Under the pieces are notes generated by a model that was not told the origin of the DNA, ran no database searches, and saw only the letters and a list, made by a program, of their open reading frames with translations. A stretch of DNA of 30,729 nucleotides from CAIPSZ01 sp038065015 (lineage in GTDB: Bacteria > Patescibacteriota > Patescibacteriia > PEXW01), in contig JBBTRU010000061.1 of the NCBI GenBank assembly GCA_038065015.1, forward strand, positions 1-30,729. Reading direction: 5' to 3'. Both the position numbers and the translations under genes were made by a program. Positions within the stretch are counted from its first letter, which is position 1. Every line of letters begins with the position of its first letter. Below are positions 23,960-30,729 of this stretch, piece after piece.

Positions 23960-25066
23960 CTACCCCAGCGCCCGCCGCCGAATAGCCACGCTCTGCACCA
24001 GACCGAGTGCGGCCATACTCGCGATGACCGAACTGCCACCCGCACTGACGAGCGGGAGCGGAATGCCGGTCACCGGCAGCAGCCCCATGTTCATCCCGAC
24101 GTTGATGAGGAGTTGAATGGAAATGCCAATGCCAAACCCCGCCGAGAGGAAGGCGCCAAAATCATCGCGGGATTGCCGCCCGATACGCACCGTGCGCACC
24201 AGCACCACGCCGAAACTCGTGAGCAGGACGAGTACGCCCACGAAACCGAATTCCTCGGCGAGCACGGCAAAAATAAAATCGGTCTGCTGCTCGGGCAAAA
24301 AGTTCAGCTGGCTCTGCGTCCCCTGCCCAAAGCCGCGGCCGAAAAATTGTCCCGAACCCACGGCAATAATTGCCTGGGTCACATTGTAGCCGCTCCCCAA
24401 CGGATCTTTACCCGGATCCAGCAAAACGCTGATGCGATCTTTTTGGTAGGACTGGAGCAAGAAGGCATAGCTCAACACGCTAGCAACCGCCAGGATGCCA
24501 AGCAGAATAACCAGCTGGCGCGGCCGGACATTTGCCGTGAGGAGCAACCCGAGGTATATGCCGCCCACCACCACGGCCGAACCTAAGTCGGGCTGGCGCA
24601 GGATGAGGACGACCAACCCCAGGGCAAAAGCGCCACTAATGGCCAGGTGGCGCCACTGGTCAAAAGCGCGGGCGTAGCGTGCCAAGTATGCGCTAAAGGC
24701 AACAATCCAAAGGACTTTCGCAAATTCTACCGGCTGAAAACTCACCCCGGCCACCACAAACCAGCCGGTGGTGTTCCGAATGGTCGTACCAAAAAAGAGC
24801 ACCCCAACGAGCAGGAGGGCCGCCGCCACGTATGCCAAGGTGCTAAACCCGCGCAGGGTTCGGTAATCTACCACCACCGCAAGCACGTACACGCCCATGC
24901 CAATCGCGGCAAAAATCAGCTGCCGGCTAAAGGTATGCCAATCGGGCGGGCTCTTTGCCACGGTCACGCTGGCCAGCACCACCAAACCAAAAATGAGCAA
25001 GATGGCCGTTGCCACCAAGAGCACCCAATCGGCCTGCCGGAAGGCGCGCAGCGACGACCACGCCAT
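23960..25066 (-). CDS. rodA: RodA/FtsW SEDS peptidoglycan polymerase
   Basis: This SEDS-family glycosyltransferase polymerises lipid II during cell-wall elongation. The 368-residue protein has about ten membrane helices. Family marks include VVLILRQPDLGSAVVVGG, the loop DPLGSGYNVTQAIIAVGSGQFFGRGFGQGTQ broken across two helices, and LNFLPEQQTDFIFAVLAEEFG, whose Asp is the presumed catalytic residue. The C-terminal helix has PLPLVSAGGSS. RodA rather than FtsW is preferred because of the 368-residue length and the lack of a long N-terminal tail. It starts one base after the stop of the upstream membrane protein, so the two are co-expressed. A partner PBP2 is not in the window. Confidence 0.94.
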   Translation of the reverse strand: MAWSSLRAFRQADWVLLVATAILLIFGLVVLASVTVAKSPPDWHTFSRQLIFAAIGMGVYVLAVVVDYRTLRGFSTLAYVAAALLLVGVLFFGTTIRNTTGWFVVAGVSFQPVEFAKVLWIVAFSAYLARYARAFDQWRHLAISGAFALGLVVLILRQPDLGSAVVVGGIYLGLLLTANVRPRQLVILLGILAVASVLSYAFLLQSYQKDRISVLLDPGKDPLGSGYNVTQAIIAVGSGQFFGRGFGQGTQSQLNFLPEQQTDFIFAVLAEEFGFVGVLVLLTSFGVVLVRTVRIGRQSRDDFGAFLSAGFGIGISIQLLINVGMNMGLLPVTGIPLPLVSAGGSSVIASMAALGLVQSVAIRRRALG

Positions 25067-25067
25067 A

Positions 25068-25901
25068 CTACGGTTGCACCACGCCCGGATGCACTTCGGG
25101 AATTGCTAGAACTTCGGTTGCATCGCTGATGATGGTGTCCCACTCAACCGAGAAGGGCGTAATGGATTCGGCGGCCACGGTGGAGAGGATGGCGCTCCGG
25201 ACCCCAACGGTTGCCCCATTCCGAAGTAAAATAATCCCGACGCGCAGCCCGGTAAGGCCAAGGAAACCGGGGTTCACCACATCGCCGCTCACCTGCGTAA
25301 CCACGCGCTGCCCGCCATCACCGGCAACAAGCGTGCGCTGGCTCTGCACAGCATTTTTCACCGTCACGTTTGGAATTGCGGCAATGGCATTACCCGTAAG
25401 TCTCGTCCACGTCGTTTGCACTATGGTGGCACTGGCCTGGGGTGCGCCGGTGCTGGGGGCGGCCACATCCAAGGCCATGGCGTAACGCGTGCTCTTGGGT
25501 GGCAGGATGACCCGGACGGGGGTGAGCTCTTTTGCCCCACCGGCAAATTGCACCGTGACGTTGGCCAGCCACGTGGCATTCGTATTTTCGAGCTTCAGGG
25601 AAAAATCATAGCGGCCCAGGCCGTGGGGGGTGGTCGCCGGGCTGGCTTGCACAAGCGGGATGGGGGTGAGACTCGTTTGCGCCTTACCAATGTCTTTCGT
25701 CGTGGCCACAATATTCGAAACCACATTGCCGGCATCGCGGTAGCGAAACAGCAAGAGCAGCCCTTGCGTTATAACCGCCGTGAGAATAAACAGGTCTAGG
25801 GCTATGAGCACCAGCACCCACCAGCGCCGCAATTGCTGCCGGTTGGTGAGGAACCAATAGTTGAGTTTAAGGCCGAGATCGGATACTTGCTGGTCGGGCA
25901 T
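25068..25901 (-). CDS. Unknown single-pass membrane protein
   Basis: This 277-residue protein starts at the ATG at 25901, fixed by a TATACT box six bases upstream; a longer frame to 26117 would read through the divergent gene and is rejected. Residues 1-27 are polar (with YWFLTNRQQLRRWW), 28-51 form a membrane helix, and the rest is an outer domain rich in Val, Thr and Ala with beta-strand character (for example YDFSLKLENTNATWLANVTVQF). That may be an immunoglobulin-like or FxLD-type sandwich, but I recognise no family. It sits directly before rodA, so a role at the envelope is plausible but unproven. Confidence 0.85.
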   Translation of the reverse strand: MPDQQVSDLGLKLNYWFLTNRQQLRRWWVLVLIALDLFILTAVITQGLLLLFRYRDAGNVVSNIVATTKDIGKAQTSLTPIPLVQASPATTPHGLGRYDFSLKLENTNATWLANVTVQFAGGAKELTPVRVILPPKSTRYAMALDVAAPSTGAPQASATIVQTTWTRLTGNAIAAIPNVTVKNAVQSQRTLVAGDGGQRVVTQVSGDVVNPGFLGLTGLRVGIILLRNGATVGVRSAILSTVAAESITPFSVEWDTIISDATEVLAIPEVHPGVVQP

Positions 25902-25920
25902 GGACACAGTATACTCTGTC
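25887..25920. promoter_or_regulatory. Divergent leaderless promoters on one palindrome
   Basis: Only 21 bases separate the divergent ATGs at 25901 (minus) and 25923 (plus). They hold an 18-bp near-palindrome (25903-25920, GACACAGTA then TACTCTGTC, one mismatched pair). Its core AGTATACT supplies TATACT on both strands: minus 25913-25908 (six bases to ATG) and plus 25910-25915 (seven bases to ATG). The plus strand also has TTGCTG at 25887-25892 with a 17-base spacer. The minus strand has no clear -35. Confidence 0.7.
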
Positions 25921-25922
25921 GC

Positions 25923-26240
25923 ATGGAAACCCGCGACATTCTCAACATTGTCCTCGCCGCCGTCCTGCTGGGCGTGGGCGGTTTTACGGTCTGGCTGCTC
26001 TTCTACCTGGTGCAAATTGTAAAGGAAATTTACAAAGCCATTGCAGAGTTCCGCAGCATGGTAGACAGCGTCAAGTCCCGACTGGATCACCTTGGCGACT
26101 TCCTGGATTCCATCCAAACGAAAGTAACATCCTCGGCCTCGGCAATTGCCAGCGTCGTCCGCGTGGTGGGCGATCTGACGAGCATGGTAAAAAATAAAAA
26201 AACCAAACGCGCAACACCGCCCGCTGACGATTTGGAATAA
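25923..26240 (+). CDS. Unknown small membrane protein with amphipathic tail
   Basis: This 105-residue protein starts at the ATG at 25923. Residues 7-31 form one membrane helix (ILNIVLAAVLLGVGGFTVWLL...). Residues 32-90 are an amphipathic helix with VKEIYKAIAEFRSMVDSVKSRL and LDHLGDFLDSIQTKVTS, likely a coiled coil facing the cytoplasm. The last 15 are Lys/Thr/Pro-rich and end in DDLE. The topology is like DUF948-type proteins, but I cannot confirm the family. It is divergent from the unknown membrane protein and rodA and shares their promoter palindrome, so the two units may be co-regulated. Confidence 0.82.
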   Translation: METRDILNIVLAAVLLGVGGFTVWLLFYLVQIVKEIYKAIAEFRSMVDSVKSRLDHLGDFLDSIQTKVTSSASAIASVVRVVGDLTSMVKNKKTKRATPPADDLE

Positions 26241-26245
26241 TTGGT

Positions 26246-26572
26246 TTACGAATTACGAATCAGTACGAATATACGAATGACTACGAATTCGTGTATATGT
26301 TGTGTACTCAAATAAGTACTTATTCGTAATTTGTGTTTCCCCTCTCTCGCCCTTCCTGCCCGCCATCGCTTCGCTCAGGCGTAGCGGGCGGGCGGGCACC
26401 TGGGTGCTCCCGATGGGTCGCACCCGCCTACGGCTCCCCCCAAGGTGGGAGAGATGTATCCAATGTCCCCCATTCGTAATTTCCCGCCACCACTTGCAAT
26501 CGGATAGAAGTCGGCGGGATCCCGCCTCCATGGCGGGACGTAGATTCGTATCTTCATATTCGTAATTCGTAA
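26246..26572. repeat. 327-bp element with 15-bp terminal inverted repeats
   Basis: TTACGAATTACGAAT (26246-26260) and its exact complement (26558-26572) bound the element. Next to the left end ACGAAT recurs five times (26248-26288). ATTCGT occurs at 26287, 26322, 26472, 26544, 26558 and 26565. Inside are GC-rich hairpins: GCCCGCC with GCGGGC near 26360-26395, and the palindrome GGCGGGATCCCGCC (26513-26526), followed by a CCATGGCGGGACG block like those at 2172-2190 and 7494-7515. No open frame in this 335-base gap looks like a gene. It is likely a composite of small repeats or a MITE-like element. It ends three bases before the dnaE start. Confidence 0.75.
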
Positions 26573-26575
26573 CTC

Positions 26576-29500
26576 GTGCCCTTCGTCCACCTCCACGTCC
26601 ACTCCCACTACTCTCTGCTCGACGGTCTGCCCAAGATCGACGATCTCGTGTCTTTTGCGAAAGCGCAAGGCGCGCCGGCGGTCGCGCTCACGGACCATGG
26701 CGTGCTGTACGGGGCCGTAGAGTTTTACCAAAAGGCCACCAAGGCGGGTATTAAACCAATTATCGGCGTAGAAACGTACGTGGCGCGGCGGACGCGTTTT
26801 GACAAAGAACCGCGCATTGATGAGCGGCCATTCCACCTGGTGCTGCTGGCGAAAAATCTGACCGGGTATAAAAACCTCATCAAGCTGGTAAGCGCGGCGC
26901 ACTTGGAAGGCTTCTACTACCGCCCGCGCGTGGACCACGACCTGCTGGCCCAGCACAGCGAGGGGCTCATTGCCTTGTCTGCTTGCCTGCAGGGCGAGTT
27001 GCCGAATGCCATCCTCGGAAAAATAAACGCCACGCCCGACGAAGTGATTGCCAAGTACATTGCGACTTTCGGCAAAGATAACTACTACCTGGAAGTGCAA
27101 CCCAATGGTATGCCCGACCAAGAGCTGGTGAACGCCGCAATTTTTGCACTTGCAAAAAAACATGACCTAAAAGTCGTGGCGACCAACGACGTGCACTACC
27201 TGGCACCAGATGACGCGGACGTGCAGGATGTCTTGCTCGCCATCCAGACGAAAACGACGATGGATGACCCGAAGCGCATGTCATACAAAGGTATTGATGT
27301 GAGCATGCGGCCCGAGAAAGAAATTGCGTCGGCCTTCCCCGACCATCCCGAAGTGTTAGCAAACACCCTGGCTATTGCGGAGCAGTGCGATGTAGAAATT
27401 GCACTCGGCCAAACCCAGCTGCCGCACTTCGACGTGCCCCAAGGTCACACCGCCGAAACCTTCTTGCGCGAGCTTTGCGAAGCCGGTATCCCCCGCCGTT
27501 ACCCAGGCCGCGAGCATGACAAAGTAATCCGTGAACGTTTGGAGTACGAACTTGGCGTCATTGAGAAAACCGGCTTCGCCAGCTACTTCCTCATCGTGCA
27601 GGATTTCGTCAACTGGGCGAAGACGCACGGCGTGGTGGTCGGGCCAGGCCGCGGCTCGGCAGCCGGCTCTATTGTTTCGTATTTGACCAACGTAACGAAC
27701 GTGGACCCGCTGGCCTACGACCTGCTGTTCGAGCGCTTTTTGAATCCGGAGCGCATCTCCATGCCGGATATTGATCTGGACTTTGCGGATACGCGCCGCG
27801 ATGAAGTGCTGAAGTACGTCGAGGAAAAATACGGCCACGACCACGTCGCGCAGATAATAACCTTTGGGACCATGGCCGCGCGCGCCGCCATCCGCGACGT
27901 CGGCCGCGCCCTGGGCTTCCCCTACACCTACTGCGACCGGGTGGCCAAGCTCATTCCCATGTTCACCACGTTGCAGGAAGCCGTCGACACCATTCCCGAG
28001 TTGAAAGAGGTAATGCAGAATGATGCCGATGGTCGCAAGCTCATCGAAACGGCCATGCGGCTGGAAGGCGTAGCCCGCCATGCGTCTGTCCATGCGTGCG
28101 GCGTGGTCATTACCAAAGGCCCGCTCATCGAGCACGTTCCCATCCAGCACGCCGGGCCAGATGATGAAACCATTATCAGCCAATATTCCCTCCACCCCAT
28201 TGAAGACCTAGGCTTGCTCAAGATGGACTTCCTGGGTTTGCGCAACCTTACGGTGCTGGAGCAGACTATTGAAATTACCCGCAAAGGCCGGGGCAAAACC
28301 TACGACCTCGATACTATCCCGCTGGATGACCCGAAACCGTACGCGCTGCTGCGGGCCGGCCATACCACCGGCGTTTTCCAGTTTGAATCGGGCGGCATGC
28401 GGCGGTACCTCAAAGAGCTCAAGCCTACCGAGCTGGAAGATCTCATTGCCATGGTGTCCCTGTACCGACCCGGGCCAATGGAATTTATCCCGGATTTCAT
28501 TGCCCGCAAGAATGGCGAGCAAAAAGTAACGTACATTCACCCCAAACTTGAGAAGAGCCTGGCTAAGACCTATGGCGTGGCCGTGTACCAAGAGCAGATT
28601 ATGGAGTTGGCGCGCGACCTGGCCGGCTTTACCCTGGGCGAAGCCGACGTGCTGCGTAAAGCCGTGGGCAAAAAAATTGCCAAGCTCCTCAAAGAGCAGC
28701 GCGAGAAGTTTATCAACGGCTGCGTGCAGAACGGCATCGAGAAAAAAACCGCGGAGAAAATCTTCGACTTCATCGAGCCTTTTGCCCGCTACGGGTTCAA
28801 CCGGTCGCACGCCGCCTGCTACGCGCTCATCGCCTACCAGACTGCCTACTTCAAAGCAAACGAGCCCGAAGCGTTCATGGCCGCCTTGCTCACCGGCGAT
28901 GAAGGCAGTATTGACCGCATTGCCTTGGAAATTGATGAGTGCCGGCAAATGGGCATTACGGTTTTGCCCCCGGATATTAATGAGAGCTACTCCACCTTTA
29001 CCGCCGTGTACGAGCCCGAGACCAAGGCACCCACGCACACTATTCGCTTTGGTCTAAACGCCATTAAAAATGTGGGCGAAAATGTGGTAAAGGCAATTGT
29101 GCACGAGCGTAAAGCAAACGGCTGGTATGCCACCCTCACCGACCTGCTGACGCGCGTGCAGGTGAAAGATTTTAACAAGAAATCGCTCGAGAGCCTCATC
29201 AAAGCCGGCGCGCTGGACCGTTTTGGCGAGCGCGGGCAATTGCTCGGCAACCTGGAAGGGTTGTTGCAGTTCAACAAGCAAGCCAGCCAGGCCGCCAATG
29301 CCAACCAGCACTCGCTCTTTGCTAACCTCCCCTCGGCAAATGTGCCAACATTGCGCCTGAAGCCGGTCGAGGCGGTAAGCAAGCGGCAAGGCCTGCAGTG
29401 GGAGAAAGAATTGGTCGGCCTGTACCTTTCGGACCACCCGCTCCGCGAATACCAAGACCAGCTTAATCTCATTGCCACCCCCATGAGCACGCTCGCCCAC

Positions 29501-30010
29501 CACAAGCTCGATGAGCGCGTGCGCATTGGCGGGATTATTACCAAAGTGCATAAAATTCTTACCAAGCGGCAAGAAGCCATGCTCTTCGTCACGGTCGAGG
29601 ATTCCGCCGGCTCGGTCGAGGTGGTGGTCTTTCCAAAAATTCTGCAGCAAAACCCCGACCTGTGGGCCGAGGAACGCCTGATTATTGTGGAAGGCAAAGT
29701 CTCGGACAAAGATGGTGAACCGAAAATTTTGGTGGACACCGCCCGCGAGCTGGACATGGACGCGCTCAAGCAGTACGCCGCCACCCAAGACCAGCGGCCG
29801 CTGCTCATTCACCTACCCGAAAGCTTAGCCAAAGAAAAATTTATCGCCATCCAGGATATTCTTGCCCGTCACCCCGGCCGCACGCCCGTGGAACTCATTA
29901 CCACGAACGGGCAGGGTACCAAACGTATCGCGTCGGACTACAAGGTGGATAGCCAGGCAGCCTGGAGCGCCATTGCCGATATTGTTGGCACGGCGAATGT
30001 GAGGCGGTAA
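26576..30010 (+). CDS. dnaE: DNA polymerase III subunit alpha
   Basis: This replicative polymerase has 1144 residues and starts at GTG 26576, giving the canonical PFVHLHVHSHYSLLDG. The PHP domain (1-210) keeps nine likely metal ligands: His5, His7, Asp16, His41, Glu66, His87, Cys137, Asp205 and His207. The polymerase active site is PDIDLDF, with Asp398 and Asp400, and Asp551 in KMDFLGLRNL. GPGRGSAAGS lies in the palm. QHSLF (911-915) fits a beta-clamp-binding pentapeptide. The C-terminal OB fold starts near VRIGGIITKVHKI. There is no Shine-Dalgarno site and the 5' flank is the repeat element, so initiation is unusual. It looks complete. Confidence 0.98.
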   Translation: MPFVHLHVHSHYSLLDGLPKIDDLVSFAKAQGAPAVALTDHGVLYGAVEFYQKATKAGIKPIIGVETYVARRTRFDKEPRIDERPFHLVLLAKNLTGYKNLIKLVSAAHLEGFYYRPRVDHDLLAQHSEGLIALSACLQGELPNAILGKINATPDEVIAKYIATFGKDNYYLEVQPNGMPDQELVNAAIFALAKKHDLKVVATNDVHYLAPDDADVQDVLLAIQTKTTMDDPKRMSYKGIDVSMRPEKEIASAFPDHPEVLANTLAIAEQCDVEIALGQTQLPHFDVPQGHTAETFLRELCEAGIPRRYPGREHDKVIRERLEYELGVIEKTGFASYFLIVQDFVNWAKTHGVVVGPGRGSAAGSIVSYLTNVTNVDPLAYDLLFERFLNPERISMPDIDLDFADTRRDEVLKYVEEKYGHDHVAQIITFGTMAARAAIRDVGRALGFPYTYCDRVAKLIPMFTTLQEAVDTIPELKEVMQNDADGRKLIETAMRLEGVARHASVHACGVVITKGPLIEHVPIQHAGPDDETIISQYSLHPIEDLGLLKMDFLGLRNLTVLEQTIEITRKGRGKTYDLDTIPLDDPKPYALLRAGHTTGVFQFESGGMRRYLKELKPTELEDLIAMVSLYRPGPMEFIPDFIARKNGEQKVTYIHPKLEKSLAKTYGVAVYQEQIMELARDLAGFTLGEADVLRKAVGKKIAKLLKEQREKFINGCVQNGIEKKTAEKIFDFIEPFARYGFNRSHAACYALIAYQTAYFKANEPEAFMAALLTGDEGSIDRIALEIDECRQMGITVLPPDINESYSTFTAVYEPETKAPTHTIRFGLNAIKNVGENVVKAIVHERKANGWYATLTDLLTRVQVKDFNKKSLESLIKAGALDRFGERGQLLGNLEGLLQFNKQASQAANANQHSLFANLPSANVPTLRLKPVEAVSKRQGLQWEKELVGLYLSDHPLREYQDQLNLIATPMSTLAHHKLDERVRIGGIITKVHKILTKRQEAMLFVTVEDSAGSVEVVVFPKILQQNPDLWAEERLIIVEGKVSDKDGEPKILVDTARELDMDALKQYAATQDQRPLLIHLPESLAKEKFIAIQDILARHPGRTPVELITTNGQGTKRIASDYKVDSQAAWSAIADIVGTANVRR

Positions 30011-30030
30011 CCCCTCTCTCGGCCTTCGGC

Positions 30031-30057
30031 CACTCTCCCCCAATATGGGGGAGAGTG
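30031..30057. repeat. Perfect 11-bp hairpin after dnaE
   Basis: CACTCTCCCCC (30031-30041) pairs with GGGGGAGAGTG (30047-30057), loop AATAT. It follows the dnaE stop by 21 bases. The next bases are CTTAAAATATAT, so the T run is poor; it may act as a weak terminator or protect the 3' end. GGCC/GGCC before it adds a small stem. AAAATATA/TATATTTT (30061-30078) is a further AT-rich palindrome. Confidence 0.75.
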
Positions 30058-30094
30058 CTTAAAATATATCTATATTTTAGAATGCCTTCGGGGT

Positions 30095-30170
30095 CTGGGG
30101 TGGATCGCCGCGGTGCTGGGCATCCAGAGAGAAAGTTATCCTACCAGGCAACCGCGTCGAGACACCCCAG
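30095..30170 (+). other. Possible structured RNA between dnaE and the next gene
   Basis: In the 314-base gap 30011-30324, nested complementary segments are CTGGGGTG (30095-30102) / CACCCCAG (30163-30170) and CGCGGT (30109-30114) / ACCGCG (30151-30156), with a short CTGG/CCAG hairpin inside. This could be a three-way or stacked RNA fold. I do not recognise a known RNA class. The rest of the gap holds a hairpin at 30183-30212 and no gene. Confidence 0.3.
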
Positions 30171-30182
30171 CAGTCTTTGGGC

Positions 30183-30212
30183 GCCACCTTTTCTGCTGCC
30201 AGAAAAGGTGGC
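30183..30212. repeat. Perfect 13-bp hairpin
   Basis: GCCACCTTTTCTG (30183-30195) and its complement (30200-30212) enclose a CTGC loop. It is followed by AATCTCG, so the string GTGGCAATCTC is shared with the repeat at 2190-2200. It may be a partial copy of the same repeat family. Confidence 0.7.
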
Positions 30213-30307
30213 AATCTCGTGATTGACCACAACAAACAGCACAATCCACTCTTCGTCGTCCCGAACCAACACAAAAACCAAAACTACGCACCCGAAACGG
30301 CAAGTGC

Positions 30308-30313
30308 TACAAT
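30308..30313 (+). promoter_or_regulatory. Weak -10 box before the right-edge gene
   Basis: TACAAT lies 11 bases before the ATG at 30325, which would give a leader of only about five bases. There is no -35 at the usual distance and no Shine-Dalgarno site. Confidence 0.4.
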
Positions 30314-30324
30314 ACCTAACATCC

Positions 30325-30729
30325 ATGGCAAAAACCGAACACCACCCCAAGCACCCCACCACCACGCCCACCCAGCGCCTATGGGTATTAGGTTTTTTCG
30401 GTGCGGCAATCGTCCTGCTGGGTGCAGTGCTCTTCCTGGCCAATGGCCGCAGCCGCATCGCGTTTACCTGGACGCCGCAACCAGTAGAGAGTAAGGCAAC
30501 TCTCGCGGCAGCCAGCGTGCCGGGCGAAACCGACCTGGCCGCAACATTTGTACAAACAACCGTTACCGTCGAAAAACAATTTACCGCCACACCTGCAGCT
30601 ACCGAACCTACGCCGGCCGCAGCCACGCCGACCTTTACGGGCAAGGCGCGCGGCAAAGTAACTATCACTAACCGCTACACCAAAGCGCAACCCCTGCAGG
30701 CCGGGACGCGGCTGCGCTCGAGTGACGGC
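30325..30729 (+). CDS. Truncated membrane-anchored protein
   Basis: This frame is open from ATG 30325 to the right edge (135 codons). The protein has a polar His/Pro/Thr tail (1-18), a membrane helix (19-39, WVLGFFGAAIVLLGAVLFLA), and an Ala/Thr/Pro-rich outer linker (about 55-100). Then comes a domain start GKARGKVTITNRYTKAQPLQ followed by AGTRLRSSDG. That last pattern is seen at the start of beta-rich outer domains in large CPR membrane proteins, but I cannot name a family. A frame on the opposite strand (30141-30668) has poorer composition and is rejected. The rest is outside the window. Confidence 0.75.
   Translation, partial: MAKTEHHPKHPTTTPTQRLWVLGFFGAAIVLLGAVLFLANGRSRIAFTWTPQPVESKATLAAASVPGETDLAATFVQTTVTVEKQFTATPAATEPTPAAATPTFTGKARGKVTITNRYTKAQPLQAGTRLRSSDG

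Noticed and set aside
26244..26292. Short spaced ACGAAT repeats as a possible CRISPR array
   Set aside because: The repeat unit is six to seven bases with spacers of one to four bases, far too short for CRISPR, and no cas gene is present.
28208..29812. Long minus-strand frames (28208-29038, 29054-29812) opposite dnaE
   Set aside because: They mirror dnaE codons, with no family motif or start signal. DnaE motifs run unbroken on the plus strand.
30141..30668. 175-codon minus-strand frame at the right edge
   Set aside because: It overlaps a plus-strand frame with a clear membrane helix and outer domain. Its own sequence is Val/Cys-rich without motif.

Overview
The window is a 30.7-kb stretch of a GC-rich bacterial chromosome. 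It most likely comes from a Candidate Phyla Radiation (Patescibacteria, Parcubacteria-like) genome. That placement is inferred from gene content: compact housekeeping genes, a short RsmI and a short AtpH, two tandem DUF3048 proteins, large secreted FG-GAP proteins, many short unknown membrane proteins, and intergenic TACGAAT and CGGGACG hairpin repeats. TGA is used as a stop (for example in the ATGA overlap of metG and cvpA), so the UGA-recoded CPR lineages are unlikely. No tRNA, rRNA, CRISPR array, transposase or phage gene was seen.

Layout. 1-1257 holds a truncated exported protein at the left edge (minus strand), a coiled-coil lipoprotein and a small unknown gene (plus strand), the last two each ending in a hairpin terminator. 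1271-8549 (minus) holds a cupin gene and a complete F-type ATP synthase operon, transcribed atpZ-B-E-F-H-A-G-D-C, with palindromic repeats inserted in four of its spacers. 8728-9164 (plus) is a small receiver-like protein with a strong ribosome site and terminator. 9187-14939 (minus) holds two paralogous FG-GAP beta-propeller proteins of about 950 residues. They arose by a tandem duplication that carried along the last 13 codons of the neighbouring rsmI. 14958-18675 (minus) is a tight operon, AI-2E family permease, metG, cvpA-like, rsmI. 18703-23852 (minus) is an operon rplY/ctc, DUF3048, DUF3048, HAD phosphatase, M16 peptidase, behind a good sigma70-type promoter. 23960-25901 (minus) holds an unknown membrane protein and rodA. 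Divergent from it are an unknown small membrane protein (25923-26240, plus), a 327-bp repeat element, dnaE (26576-30010) and a truncated membrane protein at the right edge.

How it works together: most genes are core functions (energy coupling, DNA replication, translation fidelity, cell-wall elongation, protein turnover). The accessory content is surface-directed: FG-GAP proteins, DUF3048 proteins, a lipoprotein and anchored proteins.

The most striking signal I found is not a gene. The string TATACT followed by exactly six bases and an ATG occurs at five minus-strand gene starts, and once with seven bases on the plus strand. This is the spacing expected of a -10 box that produces leaderless mRNA. 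All six genes encode proteins with an N-terminal signal peptide or membrane segment. By contrast, strong Shine-Dalgarno sites occur only in front of the small plus-strand genes at 236 and 8728. I did not find a convincing new defence or mobile system.
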